The translations under genes and the position numbers were made by a program. DNA of 54,131 nt from Sulfuricaulis sp. (GTDB lineage: Bacteria > Pseudomonadota > Gammaproteobacteria > Acidiferrobacterales > Sulfurifustaceae). The stretch spans positions 1 through 54,131 of the forward strand of contig JANLIC010000223.1 in assembly GCA_024654125.1 (NCBI GenBank), in the 5' to 3' direction. Positions 48,785 to 54,131 of the stretch are shown here, piece by piece (positions within the stretch are counted from its first letter, which is position 1; each line of letters begins with the position of its first letter). The notes below the pieces were generated by a model that saw only the letters and a list, made by a program, of their open reading frames with translations, made no database searches and had not been told where the DNA came from.

Positions 48785-49370
48785 AAAAGGGTTCAAATTT
48801 TCTGAAGAGTCTAAAGCCAAGATGCGTGCTTCGCATTTAGGTCAACAACATACCGCTGAAACTCGCGCTAAATTAAGTGCGGCGCTGAAGGGCAAGACTA
48901 CAGGACCTAAAGGACGCAAGACTGAGGCACAAAAAGCCGCGCATCTTAAGGGGATGCAGAAGTTGCGGGGTAAAAAACGCCCTGAGCATGTGCGCGCTAG
49001 GATCAGCGCTACATTGATGGGACATGAGGGGCCTTCGGCTGAAATGCGCCAAGTGATGAGCAGCAAGGCGCGAGAGCACGCCACAGTTAATTTCAGCGGA
49101 GGCCAGATTGCCATAGCATTCGCTGAAGTCTTATCTCCCGTCGGCTACGTCCGCGAGCATTATTTATACTACGGCGAGCAGGTTGTTCCGCTTGGTCCCT
49201 TTGCTATGAGGAGACGGTTTATCCGGTTGGACTTCGCGCACCTCGAAGCAAAAGTTGACATCGAATTGGACGGAGAAGGACACAATGAACCGGAGCAAGT
49301 ATCTGAAGATGCTCGGCGAGACGCGATTCTGAAAGGACTCGGCTGGCGTGTCATCAGGATCAAAGTATAA
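48777..49370 (+). CDS. NUMOD3 endonuclease with PD-(D/E)xK-like nuclease domain, copy 1
   Basis: 197 aa. Residues 1-100 contain repeated NUMOD3 units (SEESKAKMRASHLG, TAETRAKLSAALKGK, PEHVRARISATLMG), which bind DNA in homing endonucleases. The C-terminal ~90 residues (RLDFAHLEAKVDIELDGEGH then RRDAILKGLGWRVIRIKV) form a DUF559/Vsr-like nuclease fold. A second, related copy lies at 49568. GC is lower than in the flanking genes, consistent with a mobile origin. Its start, ATGCCTAAA, spans the stop of the exonuclease. Confidence 0.75.
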   Translation: MPKKGFKFSEESKAKMRASHLGQQHTAETRAKLSAALKGKTTGPKGRKTEAQKAAHLKGMQKLRGKKRPEHVRARISATLMGHEGPSAEMRQVMSSKAREHATVNFSGGQIAIAFAEVLSPVGYVREHYLYYGEQVVPLGPFAMRRRFIRLDFAHLEAKVDIELDGEGHNEPEQVSEDARRDAILKGLGWRVIRIKV

Positions 49371-49386
49371 GAAAAGGAGAAGCGAC

Positions 49387-49581
49387 ATGAACGGCGTCAT
49401 CAAGAAGCTCGTCAAGGACAAGCGGTTCGGGTTCATCAAGGGCGAGGACGGCAAGGAGTACTTCTTCCATCAATCCGTGCTGAAGAACGTGCGGTACGAG
49501 GAGCTGGAGGAAGGGCGCTAAGTGACTTTCGAGGAGTGTGAATCGGATAAGGGCTTCCGCGCTGAAGATGTTTATGTCTAA
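49387..49581 (+). pseudogene. Cold-shock-domain protein interrupted by an in-frame stop
   Basis: MNGVIKKLVKDKRFGFIKGE and EYFFHQSVLKNVRYEELEEGR are the first two thirds of a cold-shock domain, including the RNA-binding RFGFI and FFHQS. TAA (49519-49521) then follows. The same frame continues VTFEECESDKGFRAEDVYV and ends at TAA 49579, which is exactly the missing end of the domain (LxEGxxVxFE...KGxxAxxV). In relatives the stop's position is usually Q or K. It is therefore a complete gene with a nonsense codon, perhaps made by read-through. The second NUMOD3 gene begins inside its tail. Confidence 0.7.
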
Positions 49582-50242
49582 ACACTCACCAGAAATGCGC
49601 GCAAAGATAAGCGCTGCGTTGAAAGGCCGTCCTAAATCTCTTGAAACGCGGGCAAAGATGTCTGCTGCGTTCAAGGGGCGCATGGTGACGCCAAAGCAGC
49701 GTGCAAAGATTAGCGCAACACTAAAAGGACGCCAGGTATCTGCTAGTGCCCTAGAGAACATGAAACAGGCACAACAACGCAGAACACCTGAGCACCAAGC
49801 AAGATTAGATGCGGCAGCGAAGACTAGTCGAACGCCGGAAACACGTGCGAAGATAAGCGCTACCCTGAAAGATCAACTCTCAACTCCAGAAGCGCGTGCA
49901 GCGATAAGCGAGAGAATGAAGGGGAAGATTTCAGACGCGGCTCGTGAAAAAATGCGGGCATTGATGCCCTTCTACGTACAAGGAGGACAGACGGCCGAAG
50001 ACTTTGCTTCCGTCCTCTGCCCTGTCGGTTTTATTCGGGAGTACCGTATTCAATGGGGTGAAACGTGGTCTGAGCGATTTCAATTAGACTTTGCGCATCT
50101 TGAGGGCAAGGTTTGCATCGAACTCGATGGACCGCACCACAAGAAAATCCAAGAATACGATGCAATGCGTGATGCCCTGTTACGTGCGATGGGCTGGCGC
50201 GTCATTCGAATTCGTCATGAAAGATTTGGAGATGAGAAATGA
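49568..50242 (+). CDS. NUMOD3 endonuclease with PD-(D/E)xK-like nuclease domain, copy 2
   Basis: 224 aa from ATG 49568 (or ATG 49574). About eight NUMOD3-like units (SPEMRAKISAALKGR, SLETRAKMSAAFKGR, TPKQRAKISATLKGR, TPETRAKISATLK and others) are followed by a DUF559/Vsr-like domain (FQLDFAHLEGKVCIELDG, MRDALLRAMGWRVIRIR). It is clearly related to the copy at 48777 but has more repeats. Its start lies inside the 3' end of the broken cold-shock gene. It is probably a free-standing homing endonuclease. ATGA coupling to the next gene. Confidence 0.75.
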   Translation: MFMSKHSPEMRAKISAALKGRPKSLETRAKMSAAFKGRMVTPKQRAKISATLKGRQVSASALENMKQAQQRRTPEHQARLDAAAKTSRTPETRAKISATLKDQLSTPEARAAISERMKGKISDAAREKMRALMPFYVQGGQTAEDFASVLCPVGFIREYRIQWGETWSERFQLDFAHLEGKVCIELDGPHHKKIQEYDAMRDALLRAMGWRVIRIRHERFGDEK

Positions 50243-50466
50243 AACGTCCATCCGTCGATGACGTCCTCGATGAGACACGCGGCGCGGAAACTACGCTGAT
50301 AGTCGGAAGCCTCCGCGTACCAGTTATCTTGACGCGCGTCGATCGGCAGCCTGGTCGGCTCATCAGCCTGGAAGGTCATTTCATTACGAACGGGTTGCCC
50401 TATCGCAAGTGCGACGGCAACCACGGCGCGCCTCGATGCGGCGACCCGGAGTGTTGGCAGCGATGA
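50239..50466 (+). CDS. Small zinc-ribbon-like protein
   Basis: 75 aa. A beta-rich first part (AETTLIVGSLRVPVILTRVD) is followed by CDGNHGAPRCGDPECW, which has three Cys and a His for one zinc. It overlaps both neighbours. No family is recognised. Confidence 0.5.
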   Translation: MKRPSVDDVLDETRGAETTLIVGSLRVPVILTRVDRQPGRLISLEGHFITNGLPYRKCDGNHGAPRCGDPECWQR

Positions 50467-50648
50467 CTCCGCGCCGCGCGAGGCTCTTGAGCGTCATTTT
50501 CCTACCCCTGCGGTTAATCTGCTTCATGCGCGGGCATCGAGGAAATTGGGTCTGTGATGGGCCGTGTAAGCTCATCACGTTCGAGGGTAAGGAAATCTGC
50601 ACGAGCTGCATGCTTCTCCGCTCAACGTGCCGAAGGAGGTTCGATTGA
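50463..50648 (+). CDS. Small Cys-rich basic protein
   Basis: 61 aa, beginning MTPRRARLLSVIFLPLRLIC. A hydrophobic stretch (residues 8-22) is followed by CDGPCKLITFEGKEICTSC, which could hold zinc. Overlaps neighbours by ATGA and TTGA. Function unknown. Confidence 0.5.
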   Translation: MTPRRARLLSVIFLPLRLICFMRGHRGNWVCDGPCKLITFEGKEICTSCMLLRSTCRRRFD

Positions 50649-50731
50649 CCTGCCGCTGCGGCTCATCGCTCTTCGACTACGTCTATGGCGTCTGGTGGCG
50701 GTGCCGGGGGTGCGGAGCCTGGAGGCGGTAA
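50645..50731 (+). CDS. 28-aa zinc-knuckle peptide
   Basis: It starts at TTG 50645 with a TTGA overlap. CRCGSSLFDYVYGVWWRCRGC has two Cys pairs 18 residues apart, a minimal zinc ribbon. Its TAA overlaps the next ATG. Very short, so expression is uncertain. Confidence 0.4.
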   Translation: MTCRCGSSLFDYVYGVWWRCRGCGAWRR

Positions 50732-50931
50732 TGAGCGATTGGGAATACATGATCCGAGCTTACTTGCCAGCCAACAAGGGTGGCTGTCTGCTCATCGAGA
50801 CGGTACATCGCGGGGAGCACAGCCGCGATATGGAGATCAGCATCTTCAAAGAGCGGATGAAGCGCGGCGAAGTCGGGCACATCGAAGTGGTCGACATGGT
50901 CCGGTTCAAGATGGAAACACTCTATGCTTGA
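50731..50931 (+). CDS. Hypothetical small protein
   Basis: 66 aa, beginning MSDWEYMIRAYLPANKGGCL. Mixed helical and strand pattern, with a conserved-looking DMEISIFKERMKRGEVG. Overlaps the helicase start by eight bases. Function unknown. Confidence 0.55.
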   Translation: MSDWEYMIRAYLPANKGGCLLIETVHRGEHSRDMEISIFKERMKRGEVGHIEVVDMVRFKMETLYA

Positions 50932-52564
50932 TTTCTCCAATTGCCGCCTCCCGCCATTCCGTCACCAGGCGGAAGATACCGAGTGGCTCACGCAGCACCC
51001 GTACGCCTTCATCGCGTCCGAGATGCGCACGGGCAAGACGAAGATCGTCATCGACGCCGCGCAGTTCCTCTTCGAGGCGGGCGTCATCGACAAGGTGATC
51101 GTCGTTGCTCCGGCCCCGGTGCGCGACGTGTGGTATGACCCGACGCTCGGGGAGATCGCCAAGCATACGTGGACAGACTTGCCAACAACAGTCGTTGATT
51201 ACCACTCACGACTCCGCACATGGACCAACAAGTCATTCACGGCGACGAAGTTTGAGCGATTGCAATGGTTCATCACGAACTTTGAATTCATACGCAGCAA
51301 GAACCGCCTTGGGCAACTCATGCCGGCCTGCGGCCCGCGGACGCTGCTCGTGCTCGACGAATCGTCGTTCGTCAAGAACTGGGCCGCGCAGCAGACGAAG
51401 GCGTGCCTCCAGCTCCGGCGCGCGTGCGGGCGCGTCGTGCTGCTGAACGGCACGCCGATCTTCCATTCGCCGATGGACCTGTTCAGCCAGGGGAACCTGC
51501 TCCACCCATCGATCCTGGAGTGCAAGTACGTCACGCACTTCAAGGCGCGCTACGCCATCCAGGAGCCCATCCTCGGGCACGGCGGCAAGCCGCTTCAGAA
51601 CCCGCGCGGCGGTGGTGCCATCCAGAGAATCGCCGGCTGGACGAACCTCGAGGACCTTCAGCGACGCTTCGCGCCGTGCACCGTGCGCCGGCTCCAGAAG
51701 GACTGCCTCGACCTGCCGCCGAAGCTCGATCCGGTGACGCTGACCGCGACGCTGACGCCCGAGACGTGGCGCGCCTACAGGGACATGCGGGACCAGCTCG
51801 TCGTGTGGCTCAAGGACGACCGCGTGGCGACCGGCGCGACGGCCGCCGTGCGCGTCATGCGGCTCGCGCAGATCACGAGTGGGTTCGTCGGGGGCATCGA
51901 GGACGCGAACGTCGAAGGAGAAGGGCAATGGGGACTTTTAGACGATGGTTCTGTTGGCTTGGCTTCCACAGGTACATTACCAAAGGAACCTACCCTAAAC
52001 GATTCTGCATCCATTGTGGATGCATCGAGGGTTCATGAGGTCGGCCGCGAGAAGCTCGATGTCCTGCACTGGTTCATCGGCCAAATGCTCGAGAAGGAAG
52101 ACCATCCGAAGATCGTCGTGTGGTGCCGCTTTCGGGTTGAGATGTTTCGCATGCTTGCGATGGTCCGGGAGAAGTACCCGCAGTTCACGACCTCCGCCAT
52201 CTGTGGTGGACAAAAGCGCGCCGAGCGATTGGAGGCACTGAGTCTGCTGAAGCCAGAGACGTCGCCGGACATGCCCATCTTCGTCGCAGGCATCGAAGGC
52301 ACAGGGAGCTTTGGATTGGACATGACCGCATCACACACGTGCGTGACGATGAGCGGTGGATACTCCCCTGGAAAATCAGCGCAGACGCTTGATAGAGTTT
52401 ACGGCCCCGGCCAACGGCATCCAATTTCATATTTCTCGATCCTCGCAGTAGGGCCACGCGGACAACGCACCGTAGACCATCAAATCGAGGTTGCCCGGCG
52501 TTCAGGTGAAGATGTAGCTACGTGGACGAGCGCGGCGTGGATCCGGGCGCTGGAGGAAGAGTGA
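50924..52564 (+). CDS. SNF2-like DEAD/DESS-box helicase
   Basis: 546 aa. PFRHQAEDTEWL is the Q-motif-like start, ASEMRTGKTKIV (Lys 38) is motif I, and LLVLDESSFVKN (Asp 145) is motif II (DESS, as in phage SNF2 helicases). LNGTPIFHSPMDLFSQ is motif III. In the second half, KIVVWCRFRVEMFRML and QTLDRVYGPGQRHP correspond to motifs IV-VI. It remodels or translocates on DNA. Residues about 325-370 are an unusual, low-GC insertion which also encodes a zinc protein in another frame (51928-52038). Confidence 0.85.
   Translation: MLDFSNCRLPPFRHQAEDTEWLTQHPYAFIASEMRTGKTKIVIDAAQFLFEAGVIDKVIVVAPAPVRDVWYDPTLGEIAKHTWTDLPTTVVDYHSRLRTWTNKSFTATKFERLQWFITNFEFIRSKNRLGQLMPACGPRTLLVLDESSFVKNWAAQQTKACLQLRRACGRVVLLNGTPIFHSPMDLFSQGNLLHPSILECKYVTHFKARYAIQEPILGHGGKPLQNPRGGGAIQRIAGWTNLEDLQRRFAPCTVRRLQKDCLDLPPKLDPVTLTATLTPETWRAYRDMRDQLVVWLKDDRVATGATAAVRVMRLAQITSGFVGGIEDANVEGEGQWGLLDDGSVGLASTGTLPKEPTLNDSASIVDASRVHEVGREKLDVLHWFIGQMLEKEDHPKIVVWCRFRVEMFRMLAMVREKYPQFTTSAICGGQKRAERLEALSLLKPETSPDMPIFVAGIEGTGSFGLDMTASHTCVTMSGGYSPGKSAQTLDRVYGPGQRHPISYFSILAVGPRGQRTVDHQIEVARRSGEDVATWTSAAWIRALEEE
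51928..52038 (+). CDS. Zinc protein encoded in another frame inside the helicase gene
   Basis: 36 aa, MGTFRRWFCWLGFHRYITKG and a C-terminal CIHCG knuckle. AGGAG stands seven bases before the ATG. The four Cys, two Trp and His pattern (WFCWLGFH...CIHC) looks like a genuine zinc module, while the helicase residues in the same stretch are low in complexity. The stop falls just before the helicase returns to conserved sequence. This suggests a small gene inserted in phase with the helicase frame. Confidence 0.55.
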   Translation: MGTFRRWFCWLGFHRYITKGTYPKRFCIHCGCIEGS

Positions 52565-52923
52565 TGAAGCCACTGACCGACCAAGAGCACATGATGATCC
52601 TTCAGCGCACGTCTACGATCGAAGGAAACAAGCCGGACGCGGCACCGATCCCGCCTCCCGGCATCTATTGGCTGCGGACGATGCAGGCGCGGCACGCCTA
52701 CTGGATCGATCGCACGGGTGCGCGCCTGGATCATCCGCAGCACAACGAGATTTGGGGCGTCTACGCATGGAACACAGAGGAGGGACCGTGGTTCCTGGCG
52801 GACGTATCGGCGGACGGCTCGTGGGAAATATTCGCCTCCGACGAAGGTCGGTGGTGGGAGACGAGCATGGAGGTCGTGACCAGCGTTGGGCCGCGAGTAG
52901 ATCCGCCAAAGGAGGAGAGATGA
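52564..52923 (+). CDS. Hypothetical protein
   Basis: 119 aa from ATG 52564, in TGATG overlap with the helicase. GIYWLRTMQARHAYWIDRTG and WFLADVSADGSWEIFASDEG form a Trp-rich beta pattern, perhaps a small barrel. No family is recognised. Coupled to the next gene by ATGA. Confidence 0.55.
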   Translation: MKPLTDQEHMMILQRTSTIEGNKPDAAPIPPPGIYWLRTMQARHAYWIDRTGARLDHPQHNEIWGVYAWNTEEGPWFLADVSADGSWEIFASDEGRWWETSMEVVTSVGPRVDPPKEER

Positions 52924-53099
52924 AGCGTTGCCCCTATCTCTCGTGCCGCCGGTGCGGCGGATGCGCCGTGTGCAGAGACTTTCACGGCGACGTTTACGGC
53001 GGATGCACCGAGGACGCGTGCCCCTATCGCTGGTATCACCGTGTCCGCGATTGGTTCCGTAGGATGCGCGGCCCGTTCGCGCCGCCGTGGGAGGAGTAA
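52920..53099 (+). CDS. Cys-rich zinc protein
   Basis: 59 aa with CPYLSCRRCGGCAVCRDF and a later CTEDACPYRWYHR, eight Cys in all, enough for two zincs. The C-terminal half is basic and Trp-rich. Overlaps neighbours by ATGA and TAATG. Function unknown. Confidence 0.5.
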   Translation: MKRCPYLSCRRCGGCAVCRDFHGDVYGGCTEDACPYRWYHRVRDWFRRMRGPFAPPWEE

Positions 53100-53494
53100 T
53101 GACATCAAATTGGATCGTTGACGCGGCACAAAAGATTAGTAGTGAAATCGACCTCGGCTCGCTGAACGAACCAGGTCCGGATCGCATCGCCGACATCATC
53201 ACAGCACACTTCGAGAAGTCAATCGATGCGATCCTCGTCCGCGATCCCGATGGAACCGTGCGCCGCATGAACGTATTCAAGGACGGCGTCGCCTACATGC
53301 CCGTGCCTCGGTGCGAGACGTGCGCGTGGTGGCTTCCCGTCAACGTCGGAGGAGAATGCCGGAGGTTGGTTGACAGCTCCGGTCTCACGCACGGCTCGAA
53401 AGCCGTCGCTATCGAGGACACCAGGGCAGGGCGCTTTGCCCGATTGCTGACGCAAGCGGACTTCGGCTGCGTGCAGTGGAAGGAGAAAGGCTGA
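53099..53494 (+). CDS. Hypothetical protein with Cys-rich region
   Basis: 131 aa, beginning MTSNWIVDAAQKISSEIDLG. First half helical (LGSLNEPGPDRIADIITAHF), second with CETCAWWLPVNVGGECRRL and a final CVQW, probably one zinc. Resembles small accessory proteins of phage genomes. No family is recognised. Confidence 0.5.
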   Translation: MTSNWIVDAAQKISSEIDLGSLNEPGPDRIADIITAHFEKSIDAILVRDPDGTVRRMNVFKDGVAYMPVPRCETCAWWLPVNVGGECRRLVDSSGLTHGSKAVAIEDTRAGRFARLLTQADFGCVQWKEKG

Positions 53495-53724
53495 TGGTGA
53501 AGTGGTTCTGCGATGTTTGCGATCTTGAAATCGCTCCTCCCATGTGCCCTGTGCAGGTAGCGACGTATCAGACGACGAAGGGACGCACAGACCCAGATAT
53601 CGGGTGGAGCGAAAGCGACGACGTGCTCAAGGTATTCTGTCACGCGAAATGCGCCGACGTGCTAGAGTTAGAAATCAAGGGCGCGTTCGACAATGCGCGA
53701 CGCGTGGTGAAAAACAATGCCTAG
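53494..53724 (+). CDS. Zinc-ribbon-like protein
   Basis: 76 aa. MVKWFCDVCDLEIAPPMCPV supplies CDVC and a Cys, and FCHAKCAD supplies CHAKC. One zinc site is likely. TGATG overlap upstream and eight bases overlap with the next gene. Confidence 0.5.
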   Translation: MVKWFCDVCDLEIAPPMCPVQVATYQTTKGRTDPDIGWSESDDVLKVFCHAKCADVLELEIKGAFDNARRVVKNNA

Positions 53725-54013
53725 CGCCAACGACTGGGCAGCGAAGGCCGCGCGACGCATCCTCGACGAGTACGGCGTCAAGCGCTGGACGAAGGCCGAG
53801 TGGGCACGGCAGCGCGAGTCGAGGCGCGGGCATTATCATTGCGACGATTCGTGGTATTGCTGCCGCGCGTGCCGCGCCGCGGATCATCAGCTCGCAGACG
53901 GAGAGCACCTTGGGAGAAACGGCGAAAGCGTGCTCTGTGACGGTCGCTGCACCTGCGGCGCTGACACTTGGAACGCCCTCGTGGACGCGGTGCTCGACGG
54001 GAGGAGGTCCTGA
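53717..54013 (+). CDS. Small basic Cys/His-rich protein
   Basis: 98 aa. AKAARRILDEYGVKRWTKAEW is a helical start. HYHCDDSWYCCRACRAADHQ and CDGRCTCGADTW offer up to two zinc sites. TGATG overlap with the next gene. Function unknown. Confidence 0.5.
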   Translation: MPSANDWAAKAARRILDEYGVKRWTKAEWARQRESRRGHYHCDDSWYCCRACRAADHQLADGEHLGRNGESVLCDGRCTCGADTWNALVDAVLDGRRS

Positions 54014-54131
54014 TGCCCGGCACGCCGGCCGGCGGCCGCCGCGGCGAACCCGTCCGTATCTGTACGAACAATCACCCGTCGCTCGTCCACGTCGGCGCGT
54101 GCCCGGTGTGCGAGTTGCGGGCGACGCTGGC
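54013..54131 (+). CDS. Hypothetical protein, cut by the right edge
   Basis: It starts at ATG 54013 and is open to the end of the window (39 codons). CTNNHPSLVHVGACPVCELR suggests a zinc knuckle. GC-rich. The rest lies outside. Confidence 0.45.
   Translation, partial: MPGTPAGGRRGEPVRICTNNHPSLVHVGACPVCELRATL

Noticed and set aside
49519-49521. General reassignment of TAA to an amino acid
   Set aside because: Other genes end at TAA in places that fit their neighbours, so a code change is unlikely.

Overview
The window is most of the genome of a tailed double-stranded DNA phage of high GC content. It has a complete HK97-type head module, a long tape-measure protein and no sheath gene, so the particle is probably a siphovirus with a long flexible tail. 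No integrase or recognisable lytic/lysogenic switch is visible. The host cannot be named from sequence. The window is cut at both ends: a lysis gene runs off the left edge and a small accessory gene runs off the right edge.

Layout. Bases 1-30646 are a leftward (minus-strand) late operon. In transcription order it encodes terminase small and large subunits, a DUF1073-type portal, two large head proteins carrying enzyme-like domains, a prohead protease/scaffold fusion with strong internal starts, decoration protein, major capsid protein and head-tail adaptors. Next comes a 6.6 kb block of glycosyltransferases, a methyltransferase and a radical-SAM protein. Tail genes follow: tail completion, tail tube, chaperones with a -1 frameshift site, tape measure, hub and an S74-type fibre. 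A membrane protein and an endolysin end the operon. Bases 30650-30960 hold about a dozen copies of ACGAGT(C) around an AT-rich core, next to a primase-polymerase/SF3 helicase gene (30950-33043), and look like a replication origin. From 33452 to the right edge almost everything is on the plus strand. It starts at a near-consensus sigma-70 promoter and contains an early small-gene region with a tmRNA-like RNA, then a replication and DNA-modification region, and finally many small zinc-ribbon genes, two NUMOD3 endonucleases, a DnaQ-type exonuclease and an SNF2-like helicase.

How the parts fit. Bases 40967-46943 look like a thymine hypermodification pathway. A thymidylate-synthase homologue would make a hydroxymethyl-dUMP precursor. 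A P-loop kinase and a separate helical-domain protein resemble the two halves of 5-hmdU DNA kinases. A protein of the alpha-glutamyl/putrescinyl-thymine pyrophosphorylase family would swap the pyrophosphate for an amine or amino acid. An amidoligase and a class II glutamine amidotransferase suggest further amide chemistry, and an HD phosphohydrolase may adjust nucleotide pools. The glycosyltransferase/radical-SAM block in the late operon could decorate the modified DNA or the particle. Two consecutive head proteins carry a repeated linker (GGPGSGNFGHAGRPG type) in front of ADP-ribosyltransferase-like, zinc-peptidase-like and ParB-like domains, which suggests effectors packaged in the capsid.

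Nearly all genes are joined by ATGA, GTGA, TTGA, TGATG or TAATG overlaps, so starts were chosen to keep these junctions. All functions come from reading motifs by eye; no database search was run.
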